This document shows, one piece after another, positions 53,721-64,000 of a stretch of DNA of 64,000 nt. Location of the stretch: assembly GCA_900074885.1 (NCBI GenBank), contig FJUW01000006.1:248001-312000 (forward strand). The letters run 5' to 3'. Below the pieces are notes generated by a model that was given only the letters and a program-made list of their open reading frames with translations, made no database searches and was not told the origin of the DNA. Source of the DNA: Rhynchosporium graminicola. Its lineage: Eukaryota; Ascomycota; Leotiomycetes; Helotiales; Ploettnerulaceae. How positions within the stretch are numbered: the stretch's first letter is position 1; every line of letters starts with the position of its first letter. A program made the translations under genes and the position numbers.

Positions 53721-53949
53721 ATTAATAATATAGCTATTTCCTAATATATTCTATTTATTAGAGAATAATTCTTAATTGAATTAGTATAGTTTCTCGATTA
53801 AATTAAAAGAGTTACGTATAAGTTCCGATAGCGTATTAGTCTCTAGCGATATTAGATATATATAATTAATTTAATCGATATAATATTTAGCTAGTTCCGC
53901 GTTAATCCTAGGGTCTAAGTAGTCTAAAGGTAGTAAAACCTAAGATCTA

Positions 53950-55300
53950 CTATCCTATTTCTATTATTCTTATATTCTTAAGTCTTATTCCTTATAGCTA
54001 AGGATATTAGCTTTAGTATTATCTTTACTAAGTATATATATAATTTAGAAGTTGAATTCAGAAAGGAATTCTATCTATCTAGCTTACTTACTAGTTAGGA
54101 CTTTTGTAGTTATAAAGTATTCTAAAGATTAGTAGTTTATATATATACTAATATAGTATTATAGAGATATAAGTTTTAGTTTCTATTTCCGGAAAGACTT
54201 AATAATAATATATAATTCTTTATTATAGATCTTCTAGTTTAGTTCGTATCTATTAAGAATATAGGAGTAGAATCTAATTAGATACTACTAGTTATCTTTA
54301 TATAATTAGGAGATAACTCTAGCTATTATATTATTAGAAGTATTAGTTTCTAGTTTAGTTTATAATTTAGGGTCGAAATAGTATAGTTTCTATACTAATA
54401 GTAGCTATTAATATAAATCGTTAAAGGATTTCTTATAATCGTTAGTGAAATTCTATAGTACTATAGGCCTAGTGAGTATTAAGAGAGGTTTAGTAATAAA
54501 GCTGAAATTTCGAATAAATTAATATTAGAAACTATAGAATCCTAAGAAAGATTTTATAGCTATTATTATTTCGAGGTACTTCTAGTCTACTAATAGTACT
54601 ATCTTCTCAGGATCTGGCTCGATTCTATTAGTAATAATAATATATCTGAGGTATTTAGTCCGAGTAATATAGAATTCGCTTTTCTTAATATCTATTTAGA
54701 GTTCGATATCTATTAAGCGTTATAGTACTAATTTAATATATTTCTTATATTCTTAGAGCGTTTCCGAGTATATAAGAATATTATCTAAGTAAGTTATATA
54801 GATATCGTCTAAGTAGTCTAGTAGTATATTATTTATATATTATTAGTATATACTAAGTTTATTATAGAGCTTAAAAAGTAGTACTTTATATTTATAAGAT
54901 CTAAAGCGAGTTCGGAAAGTAGTATACTCTTCTGATTTAGGGTCTATATAGATATAGTTAAATACTACTCGGATATTTAGTTTAGTAAAAATTACTACTT
55001 TAGATATTCGAGTTAAGAGCTTATCGATCTTAGGTATTAGATATAAATCCTTTCGAGTGATCGTATTAAGCTTACGATAGTCGATATAGAAGTATAATCC
55101 TCTATTAGTCTTCTTAATAAATAGTACAGGTGATACGAAAGGACTTTAGCTAGATTCGATAAATCCTTTATTTAAGTTCTCTATAAGATACTCTTTAGTT
55201 ACTTATAATTTATCTATAGATTATTAATATAAAAGTAAATATATATTAAGTAGTAGCTTCTAGAATAATTTTATAATTATATAGATAATATAGTAAAAGA
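53950..55300 (-). pseudogene. Element B reverse transcriptase and RNase H relic
   Basis: Minus-strand reading gives PVLFIKKTNRGLYFYIDYRK and TITRKDLYLIPKIDKLL, diagnostic of Ty3/gypsy reverse transcriptase (about 55000-55170). Near 54775-54830 it gives LDYLDDIYITYLDNILIYS, where the catalytic box has become YLDN, a G-to-A change of the second Asp. RNase H remnants follow at lower coordinates. Confidence 0.75.
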
Positions 55301-56389
55301 ATATTAGAATCTTACTTAGAAAAAGCCTTCTTAAGAGTATAATATTATTCTAGTAGCTTTTCGATTATAAGTTATTCTGTATTAGGATCCTTAGGAGAGT
55401 TATTATTTAGATAGTCTTATAAGAAGCGGTTTATCTTATAGATACTAGTAAAGAATAATTCAGAGCTTTTAAGTTTTATATTTAAGTAAAAAGCTATAGT
55501 ATTAATCTACTAAATTAGAACTGGTTTCTAGATCCTTAGAGGTTAAGAGAAGTACTTATAGTAAGGTTTTAGCGTAAGTACCTTTCTTAATGAATTCGGA
55601 GCGGAAAAGAGTTCGGATTCTTTAGCGATAAGCGAAAATAAGTTAAATAGTAAGGATAATATATTAATATACTATATTACTACTATTTAGGGTATTTAGC
55701 GTTAGTTTAGCTAGTTTATAGCGGAATCCCGCGTATTAGTATCGATTTAGTAAGATCGATTAATACTAGGTTTATAAGGCGGTAGAGTTATAATTATCTT
55801 TTTATTATATTAGAAGGTAATTAGATATTGTTCCGGTTATAGTAGCTTATAGTAGAGCGTATCTAGCTTAACTTAGAATTATTATATCTATTTAATACTA
55901 ATAATTATATCTTATTATCTTAAATCGAGGAGAATAAAAGGGTAATTATAAATACGCTTACTATTAATAGAAAGGTATAAATATATGAAATAAGTAATAT
56001 AGGTTCTAACGGATTATTAGAAACTATATATTAGAATAGAATAAGGTAGTAGCTTGATTTTAATACTAAGGGCCCTTAATAGTTATCTAGTAAGAGTATA
56101 ATTAATAAATAGGTAGCTATTCGCTCTAGTATCGATTAAGCTATTTATAGAGACTCTTAGCTTATTTATACTAACTATAGTTAGGTATATAAATTACTTA
56201 TTTCTTATTAGGGAGTTAAGATTAAGATTAAAGAGATTATACTTATATAGACTTAGGAAAGAGTTTTTACTTAAGCTTTATTATTTCCCTCTAATATTAG
56301 TCCAGATTCGGAAGGTATATCTTCTATTACTTCCTTAGTTACTTTTTCCTCTTTCGGAAATTCGTTAATTAATTAAACTTTAAGTAAGT

Positions 56390-56450
56390 TAGGATAGTCT
56401 AGCTTAATATAATTAAGCTATCTATAGCTATAATACTTAAGGGGTTCTCC
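56390..56450 (-). pseudogene. Element B gag zinc-knuckle remnant
   Basis: Minus-strand reading around KYYSYR and NYIKLDYP keeps the spacing of a CCHC knuckle, but the cysteines are Tyr (TGY to TAY) and the histidine position is altered. This is the result expected from G-to-A transitions. Confidence 0.55.
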
Positions 56451-58008
56451 GGTCGAGGTAGTAAAGCGTTTTAGCGCGGAGAGAGTACTAGCTTATACTA
56501 AGATAGAGGTACGTATATATAGTACGGGAGTAGTTTATCGAGGGGCTAAGCTTAGAGACTAGTAAAAAGTAGAACTAGTAGTAGTTATAATAGTAATAGT
56601 AGGCTTATAGTATTATACTAGGGTAGTAGCTTTCTCAGGATAAGTACGTTCTGAGTTATAGCGATACTTAGTATTAAAAGAAAGTAAGGATCTAACTATA
56701 GAAGCGTAATCCTTATTCTATATTAGTTTAATAATAAGAGTTAAAGTATATAAAGATAATATAATCTTATCTTATATATAGAAGAACTACTTCTTCTTTT
56801 TAATTTTACTTTAGATAGTAGTACTTTGAAATTAATTATAAAACTTAGTAAAAGTCTCGCGGGTATAGCTAAGTTATTATATTTCTAAGTAATAGAAAGT
56901 ATTATAGTAGTTATCTTCTTCTAACTTAGTAAGAAAGTTCTCTTCTAATAAGGAGATTATTTTATTATTAGTCTTAAACTTATTAGCTAAGTACTAAAGT
57001 ATAAGATACTCTTTAGTTAATCTAGTAACTAGTCCTTATACGAGAACGCGCTAAGAGAAGTCTATAGAGTAATAGTCGGTATTTATAGCTAGCCGGTCTC
57101 GTATTAATACTCTTTATTAGAGGAAAGTAAGGTCTAATTTATTATCTAGGGGTAAGATCTTCTTAGTAAGATAAGACTTCTTAGGGTATAACTCTACTGA
57201 TTCGGCGCTAGGAGAGGGAGATAGTTTATTAGGAATAGTATTCTCTCTCTTAGTACTATATAATAAAATAGAGTTTATTAGTTTATTAAACTCTAGAATA
57301 CGTAGAGATTATAGTATTAGTTCTAGTAAGAGAGTCGAAAATAAGTAAAGGACTCTTATAAGGAACTTATCTTATGCGGAGATTAGTTTATTTATAATAT
57401 CTTCTAGAGAGTTATTCTTTTCCTCTTAGTTTACTAATTATTATAAGAGGGAATAGATCAGGTTCGAGTTACTTACGATAATAAGAGTATTTAGCGATTA
57501 TACTCTTAGTGAATTTCGCTTTTATTTTCCTTTTCCTTTTAATTAGTACTTCCTTAATAAGGTATTAATATTCTTTAGTATAAGAGACGTTTAGAGTAAG
57601 AAAGGATATAATAGATTAGGTTCGGAGGTAGAGCGAGAGAAGTTATATCAAGTTACCTCAGAACTAGAGAGGTCTTTAGTTTATTAGTTAGGAGCTATAA
57701 TAATAGCTTAAAAAGGAGTATATTAGAGCTATTTCGGCGGCGATACGTAGAAGTTAAAGTTCTGAAGTATTTATTATATCTTCTTTAAAATCTATTTATA
57801 ATTCCTTTATACTAAGAGGGTTATTAAAAGAGCGTTAACGAAAACCTCTTTTATTATACTATTTATAATAAGCTAAATTAAACCCTGATTTATAGCTATC
57901 CGAGAGATCTCTAGTATCTCGGCTATATATAAGTAGTTATCGAATAACTAACTTAGTAATAAGATATTATAATAAGCTATCTCCGACTATCTTGATCTTT
58001 TTATTTAA

Positions 58009-58276
58009 TATAATAATATAAGACTCGAGGTAGTATATAAGTAAGAATAAATAAGTAGGAAGGCTAAGAGCGATCTTATATAGTTTACTATAAAGGAAAT
58101 AAAAAGATAAGGAAGGAAGAAGAAGAGAGATAGAGTATAAGGTACCTTATATATATATACTAGTACTAGTCTGATACTATACCGGGTCGGACACTAGTTA
58201 TACCGGGATACCTATGAACTTAGGCCCTAGTATCTATCCTTCTTCTCATATGACATCCAGGTAAGCTGTCGTCATA
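58009..58276 (-). repeat. 5' LTR of element B
   Basis: 268 bp, from TATAATAATATAAG to GTCGTCATA. It pairs with 52148-52415 at the same length. Differences between the two LTRs are mainly C/T and G/A, so they cannot be used as a simple insertion clock. Confidence 0.85.
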
Positions 58277-58639
58277 TAGAATTACTTCTATTCCGGCAGA
58301 AGTACATGCTTTAATTAGCTCTCTAGTAAAGGCCGGCCTACCTATTACTTAAATTCTATCAGCTCTACAGGAAGAAGACTCTAGTACCTCTTTAGTTTCT
58401 AAATATATTTCTAATCTAGTATAAATAGAGCGCAAAAGGGAGCTAGGTAGAAAGTCACCGATCCAGTAGCTTATATAAGTATATACCTCTTCTTAAACTC
58501 AGTTCTATTACTTAAAAATTATAAGAGCTATAAGTAAATAACTTCTCTCCTCGATTCTACTCTTAAAGTAGTTCTTTATAGCGACTATTTTTCATCTACC
58601 CGATCTCCCTTTAGCTATAGAAGCAGTATTCAGACGTTC

Positions 58640-59700
58640 TACTCCTCGACTACATATATAACACAAATCGATTTAATATGCCTCTATTGAATATTTATAG
58701 TATTATAAGTAATAATATAGTTATTTAGCTTAGATTAGTGTTTTTATCAGGGGAGACCGAGGGAGATTATACTTAAGCGCTAATATAACTGAAAGATCTG
58801 ATATCTTAGCATATGATTCAAGAGCTAGTTTCTATTATAACAGATAGGGAACTAGCTCTAATTAAGTATCTTGAAGTATTCTTTCTATCTACCCGGCACC
58901 TCCTCTACTAGTAGTATATTAATATGAATATACTTATAAAAACTAAGAAGTACTTCCCTAGACTAATTAAAGACGATACCGGAAACTAGATACGCCACCC
59001 CTCCTTTTAAGTATTCTTAAGCTCCTAGAATATACTACTTACTAGTACTATAGAGGAGGCTTTTAATACTACTCTCCTGGAATTTCGTACCTAATTTCCA
59101 GTAGGTACTATAAGCTACTGCGAGAGTACTTAGCTACTTTAGAAGAAGAAACTTATAGCCTTCTGAGTAAACTAATTATATCACTTTATAATTATAATTA
59201 CTAGTCTAATTAAAGGTTACTATACTACTCTAAAGCTATATTTATAGCGTAGGCATATAGATCTTAGAGGTATATTCCTCAAATTATAGCTATTTTGGAT
59301 AGCTCAGCACGCCGGAGTCACTTCGACTATTATATAGTAGTAATTACAGCTCCGGCATAGTATAAATATATATATTTTAGCTATAATTCTTCTATATATT
59401 CATACCCGGGCTCTCCAGAAAATCGTATAAGAGTCTAGTAAGCTCCCCTCTAAAGGACCCCCAGCAAATAGCTATATATATACTATATAGTAAGCCTTTA
59501 GTCTACCTTACTTTCATACTCTCTAGAAATAATAATAAGAAGATAGTAGTATCCTTCTACGTGATATTTATTACTACTAGTACTATAATAGGCCTGATTC
59601 AGTATACTCTGCTCCCCTAGTACCTCTCCTTCTCTTAAATCTATTAAAGGTCAAAGGTAAAAGTAGACTAAAGGGTACACTTAGAAGTAGAATAGTACCT
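58640..59700 (+). pseudogene. Mutator-like (MULE) transposase relic
   Basis: Plus-strand reading, with many stops, follows the MULE transposase core: a NMPLLNIYSI-like strand, a LSGETEGDYT-like segment, TDRELALIKYLEVFF at 58840-58884 (the second catalytic Asp region), LL..YINMN corresponding to the CxWHIxxN motif, then EEAFNTTLLEF and a later SNY-LKxYLxxS-type segment. These landmarks occur in the right order, so the family call is firm although the frame is broken. Terminal inverted repeats were not found. Confidence 0.6.
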
Positions 59701-59878
59701 TCAAATACTCGCCGCGACCCCTTATTCTTTAAACTACCCTCTAGCTCTACCCCTGCATTACTTAGCTAGCATTTTATAGTATAAAATAGCATATTATTAA
59801 CTAGTATAGCGATATAAAAGCTTAAGGATAAACACCTAGATAGCTATGAACCTAGTATACAGAAGGAGAGAGGGTATA

Positions 59879-60209
59879 TGTGACGACTGGTCAGGTTTGG
59901 AGGTCTCTCCCTATTAGTAGAAACACTTACTGCTAAGCGAGATTACACGAGTAGAGTTTAGGGGCCCCTTTTCATATATATACTTCTATTCTCTCTCTAC
60001 TTCTTCCTATTAGTGGAAACACTTACTACTAAGCGAGATTACACGAGTAGAGTTTAGGGGCCCCTTTTTATATATATACTTCTATTCTCTCTCTACTTCT
60101 TCACTCCTTAGTTATAGATTCTCAAGTGATTCTTACTACTTTATATTCATAGTAATATAAGGTCTTATTACCTAGGTAGTTTTAAGACCTTTCTAGAGTA
60201 AGCGTTATA
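59879..60209 (+). repeat. LTR of element C (5' LTR)
   Basis: Begins TGTGACGACTGGTCAGG and closes near GCGTTATA; the right boundary is approximate. It contains a 96-bp tandem duplication. It precedes the plus-strand gag-pol relic of element C by about 65 bp. Confidence 0.55.
59910..60101. repeat. 96-bp tandem duplication
   Basis: Two copies (59910-60005 and 60006-60101), each beginning CCTATTAGT and containing CGAGTAGAGTTTAGGGGCCC. They differ only at a few transition positions. Confidence 0.9.
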
Positions 60210-61889
60210 TTATCTATAACTCTTTTACCTACGTCTAGGAAGATAGTAAATATCTACTTATATTATACTTCTATGCCTAGAGCTACTAAACGCAAGAGAC
60301 TATACTATATAGAGAAGGCTTATACTAAGTATAAACTTAAAGAATAGCACTTAAACTAAAGTAACCTAAGTCCGATAAATCGACTACTAGTTCTCCGACT
60401 CCCTCTATTTCTTATTCTTTAGCGACTCGTAATACTTGCCGTAACCTACTTCTCTCTATAGTAGAGAGTACTCGCGATAACGCCTCGTCCGAGTTAAGCT
60501 CCCTTACTCCTACTATAATTAACGAACTCACTAAGTCGCTAAACCTCCCTGATAATACTCTTATATTAATAGTAACTATAAGTAACTTATAGGAAGACTG
60601 CGCTTACTAGCTATAAGAGGCAGAAAGGAAGCTCGCGGAGGAGAGATAATTAAACGCCGACTTATCTATAGAACTACGCTAGTTATAGGACGAGTTCCTG
60701 GAACTACGCTAGTTAACTGCTTAGCGCTCTACTAAGTTTATATCGTTTGATAACGTTTAATCGCGTATAATACTACTACTATTAATTGAAGAAGATAACG
60801 TTACTCTTACGCTTAATAATTATTATCGAGAATAATCTACCGGAGGAATATTATTAATATTATACGCTATACGTATAGAGAAGATACCGAACCTTCTAAA
60901 TAAGCTCTCTAATAGAATCGACTACTTTCTAAAACTCTAGGAAGTATAGATACGTAACGCCCTCCGGCGCTACTTTAGTTACTTTATTAACGAAGATTAC
61001 TATAAAGATTAGTTACTTAATTAAATAGAAAGAATAGCTAGAACCTACCTGGAACTCTTATTCTTAGAACTATAATATAACGAAGAAAGTAGTATAATCG
61101 ATTCACTCGATATAATCACTTAACTCGTCTCCTTCTTATTTAATCTATATAACTAATAAACTATAAGAGCTAGCTACTCCGCGCTAAAGATAGATTATAA
61201 GTAGACCTTCTGGACGTTCTACTACAAGTTTCGTACGCTAGCTCGTAAAGCTAGAGTAAATAATTAATCGACTCTGAAAATAGACTTACAGGAGAAGCTA
61301 CCCATATAGCTACGGAAACAGCTCTTCTAATAGTACCGAACGTTAAGGACACTAGAAGAATACGTTAAGGCTATATAAGCTGAAGACTAAGGTTAATTAA
61401 TTAAAAAGACATACTATTCCGAGTCTTCGGCTAAGGCTAGCGCGACTCGGGAACGCCCTATAAATACCTCCTCCTAGCGCTATAGTACTAACTCCTCTTC
61501 TTATCCGTAAATTAGTCTTCTTACGCCCGAGAACACTAGTGCGACTAGTAAATAAGTACTATACTTTATACGAAACGATACGCCTTATACATAATCGCCG
61601 GCGAATACTCCTCGTCACTTTACGCCTACCTTATACTTACGCTTATCGTTAGCTCGACCTAATACTCTATATCGAATTAACGTAATTAACGCTAATAATA
61701 ATATTAACAGCGAGCTAGAAGATAATAATAATAAAGAAATATATGACGACGCCTAGGAGTATATTAAACCGCTAGTAAAAGACTACGCCTAGGGAAAGAC
61801 TCCTTCCTAGGTAGTATACGAGATATACGATATCTTAACCTTACGAAGCTTCTTAGTAGTTAATCGTTTACTATACGTGCTACCCTTAC

Positions 61890-62280
61890 TAAGAATAGAC
61901 TCTCGTATAAGCTACTTGCACTTCTCGATTCTGGAGCTAATAGATATTATTTTATTAATCGTTCTTTTCTCAAATCCCTTTCCTTCTACTTAAAACTTTC
62001 AATTCACCCTCTACTAAACGTAATTCCTGTTAAAGGCTTTAATAGCGCTAATAGTAGTACTATCAGTCACTATACGATACTTAATTTAATAGTAGATCGT
62101 CGCGTTCAGGTATTTACCCCCTTTCTTATTACTACTCTCGGAAACCACGGTATTATACTCAGAAGGACCTGGCTTTCGGAATATTAAGTACTCTTAGATA
62201 CCTCTAAATAACAGATTATTTAGCTACTATATACTCCTCCTAGTAACATTTATAGCTCTCCGATCGAGATTAAGGACTTA
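61890..62280 (+). pseudogene. Element C retropepsin-like protease relic
   Basis: ALLDSGANRYYFINRSF, beginning near 61915, carries the aspartic protease D-S-G box with D at 61927-61929. It is followed by a VIPVKGFNSA segment and a hydrophobic ITTLGNHGIILRR-like second half. Interrupted further downstream by stops. Confidence 0.65.
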
Positions 62281-63289
62281 CGTAAATACCGTACCTACTA
62301 GTACTACTAATACGACGCTAACGAACGAAACGAACGCCTTAATCAGTTCTGAGAAGCGTACGAGGAATAGCGAAGTATAGCTAACTCTCTTATTAATATT
62401 CGAGCTATTATTAACTCTATCTCTATTATTAAATAACTATTACTAGCTCGGAAGCGCATTTCTAGGGAGACTTATAGCTATAAAAACATCTAAAACTCTC
62501 CTCTAGAGAGTGTTCTATAAGTAACTAACCCTCTATTACTACTGCCGATTAGTTAGGACCGTTTCTCCGGCGTTTATACTACTTATTATAAATACGATAA
62601 GCCTAAGTATTTATTACCTGAAGAATAAGAATAGAGTAGTAAAGAGAAGTCTTTATACTCTAGAGAAGCTACTAATATATAGCTAAAGTGCGTACGATTC
62701 AGTGATATTATCGCCTATATCCCGCGTAAATCTCTACTTCAACTCTAATTAGAAATCTCTACGTTAAAGACCTATATATAAGACTACGCCCGTGTAATTC
62801 ATATTATAGACTAATAGTTACTCGGAACACCGTCTCGCGACTTAATAGAAGCTACTTAAAGTAAAAAAACAGCTGCTACGATATTTCGGAAGCGATAAAG
62901 ATCACCTCGTATACTCAGACCTCTTCTAGAGTCTCTTACGCTAGAGATTTACACGATTAGTAGCTTAGCTTTCTATCTCTTATATAAACGCTAAAAGTCT
63001 TCTAACGATAAGATCTTCTTTACTACCCTTCACGAGATAGATAAGCTTCTTAACGACCGAATCGCAGTTTAGTAATATAATATTACTATTATATCTTTAA
63101 CTATCGACTTTACGGAACGTTATAAAACCGCCTAGTAATTTACTATTAGCTTAAGCGAATTAGATTCAGAACTATAGATCCCTTACGAGTATAGCTAGTA
63201 GGTATACGTCTTTTCTAAGGAAGCTAGCGATATTCTCCCTCCTTATTACTTATGCGATTACTAAATTAAGCTTAAGGAAAGGGCCGAGA

Positions 63290-64000
63290 AGAACCTTAAA
63301 TACTCCCTCTTATATAAGATATTAGCTAAAGAACTTAAAGTCGTTAAGGCGTATATTACTGATAACTTAGCTAAAGGTTTTATCGAACCTTCTTAAGTAC
63401 TATACGCTATACTTATTCTTTTCGTTAAGAAAGCTAATAGAAGTCTAAGATTCTATATCGACTTTCGCGCACTTAATAACCTTACGAGGAAGGATCAATA
63501 TCTACTGCTATTAATCGATAAAACGCTAGCGAGAATCTCTACTACTAAGATATTTAATAAACTAGATATTCGCAAGGCGTTCTACCGAATTCGAATAGAT
63601 CTAGCTTCTGAAGAGTATATAACCTTCCGGACTTATTATAGTGCATATAAGTGCAAGGTACTCCCTTTCGGTCTGACTAACGGCCCTGCGATATACTAGC
63701 GATATATAAATAATATCTTATTCGATTACTTAGACGACTTCTATATAATATATCTAGACGATATTCTAATCTACTCTAACGACCTACTATAGTATTAATT
63801 ACACGTATATAAGGTGCTATAACGATTGTAAGACGCTGGATTATAAGCTGACCTTAAGAAGTATAAATTTAATATTACTTGCACTAAATACCTTAGATTT
63901 ATTATCTCTAATTCTGGGATCGAGGTAGACCCTAAGAAGGTTAATATTATATAATCTTAGAATTACCTAACTATAGTTAAGGGCGTATAATTATTCTTAG
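63290..64000 (+). pseudogene. Element C reverse transcriptase relic
   Basis: Long protein-like runs: LILFVKKANRSLRFYIDFRA, LNNLTRKDQYLLLLIDKTLA, TKIFNKLDIRKAFYRIRIDL, KVLPFGLTNGPAIY, and the catalytic IYLDDILIYS with YLDD at 63751-63762 intact. Only a few stops interrupt it (for example after GPAIY), so this copy is less decayed than element B. Incomplete at the window edge. Confidence 0.8.

Larger units (their letters stand above)
52148..58276 (-). mobile_element. Full-length decayed Ty3/gypsy LTR retrotransposon (element B)
   Basis: Two 268-bp LTRs in direct orientation flank 5.6 kb of minus-strand gag-pol relic, a normal size for a fungal chromovirus-type element. Domain order on the minus strand from 58 kb downwards is gag with a zinc-knuckle remnant, reverse transcriptase, RNase H, integrase. 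Stop codons interrupt every domain. No clear 5-bp target duplication is visible (CTTAT before, TAGAA after), so the ends may be mutated or recombined. The element is inert by sequence. Confidence 0.8.
44871..64000. repeat. AT-rich, RIP-like repeat block (heterochromatin island)
   Basis: From about 44.87 kb the composition changes abruptly to TA/AT-rich DNA with almost no open frame longer than 60 codons. The block contains several LTR families, Ty3/gypsy pol relics on both strands and a DNA transposase relic. Many sense codons appear converted to TAA or TAG, and Cys to Tyr or Asp to Asn changes occur in conserved motifs. This is the pattern expected from repeat-induced point mutation (C to T on either strand). 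The block runs off the right edge. Confidence 0.85.
59879..64000 (+). mobile_element. Ty3/gypsy retrotransposon, plus strand, truncated by window edge (element C)
   Basis: LTR, then a gag-like region starting near the ATG at 60273 (MPRATKRKR), a capsid-like stretch near 60850-61200, protease near 61921 and reverse transcriptase from about 63300. Protease and reverse transcriptase lie in the same frame, gag in another, as in many gypsy elements. Stops interrupt all domains. RNase H, integrase and the 3' LTR would be beyond 64000. It is different from element B by orientation and LTR. Confidence 0.75.

Overview
The window is nuclear DNA of a filamentous ascomycete (Pezizomycotina). A leotiomycete-like fungus is a reasonable guess, but the sequence does not prove the class. 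The evidence is genes broken by many short introns with GT..CTRAC..AG signals, compact intergenic spaces, fungal-type orthologues (POM152, SQS1, ATG4, an SPX-RING protein, a metallopeptidase-jacalin protein) and a transposon-filled AT-rich block that looks mutated by RIP (repeat-induced point mutation).

The left 44.9 kb is gene-bearing euchromatin. In order it holds: the 5' part of threonyl-tRNA synthetase (-) divergent from GAR1 (+); phosphatidylserine synthase (-); a zinc metallopeptidase with a C-terminal jacalin-like lectin domain (-); a 3 kb gene-poor stretch with microsatellites; a microsomal cytochrome P450 (+); a frameshifted relic gene (+); nucleoporin POM152 (-); a UCHL5-like deubiquitinase (+); an FBXO21-like F-box protein (-); an SPX-RING E3 ligase (+); the autophagy protease ATG4 (-); the R3H/G-patch protein SQS1 (+); histone H2B (-); the 2-oxoglutarate dehydrogenase E2 KGD2 (-), divergent from a small LYR subunit of complex I (+); and histone H2A (-). 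About 4.4 kb without convincing genes follows. Exon joins were worked out by hand. For every complete gene model the exon lengths sum to a multiple of three and the joined frame continues the family's conserved sequence.

The genes are mostly housekeeping: translation and rRNA pseudouridylation, lipid synthesis, nuclear pore, ubiquitin turnover, autophagy, splicing, chromatin and mitochondrial energy metabolism. Two head-to-head pairs join related jobs: ThrRS/GAR1 (protein synthesis) and KGD2/complex I LYR subunit (mitochondrion). H2A and H2B are not the usual adjacent divergent pair. They lie on the same strand about 4.3 kb apart, yet share a promoter element and TATA spacing.

From about 44.87 kb to the right edge the DNA becomes extremely AT/TA-rich and has no long open frames. 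It contains nested, stop-riddled retroelements: three LTR families, one full-length minus-strand Ty3/gypsy element with paired 268-bp LTRs (52148-58276), a plus-strand Ty3/gypsy element running off the right end, and a Mutator-like transposase relic. Residue changes such as zinc-knuckle Cys to Tyr, catalytic Asp to Asn and Gln/Trp to stop are what C-to-T mutation of repeats predicts. I found no CRISPR array, tRNA or rRNA gene, and no clearly new biological system. The most unusual signals are the shared histone promoter element, a GC-AG intron, frequent AAG/GAG splice acceptors, and a chromodomain-like segment in SQS1.
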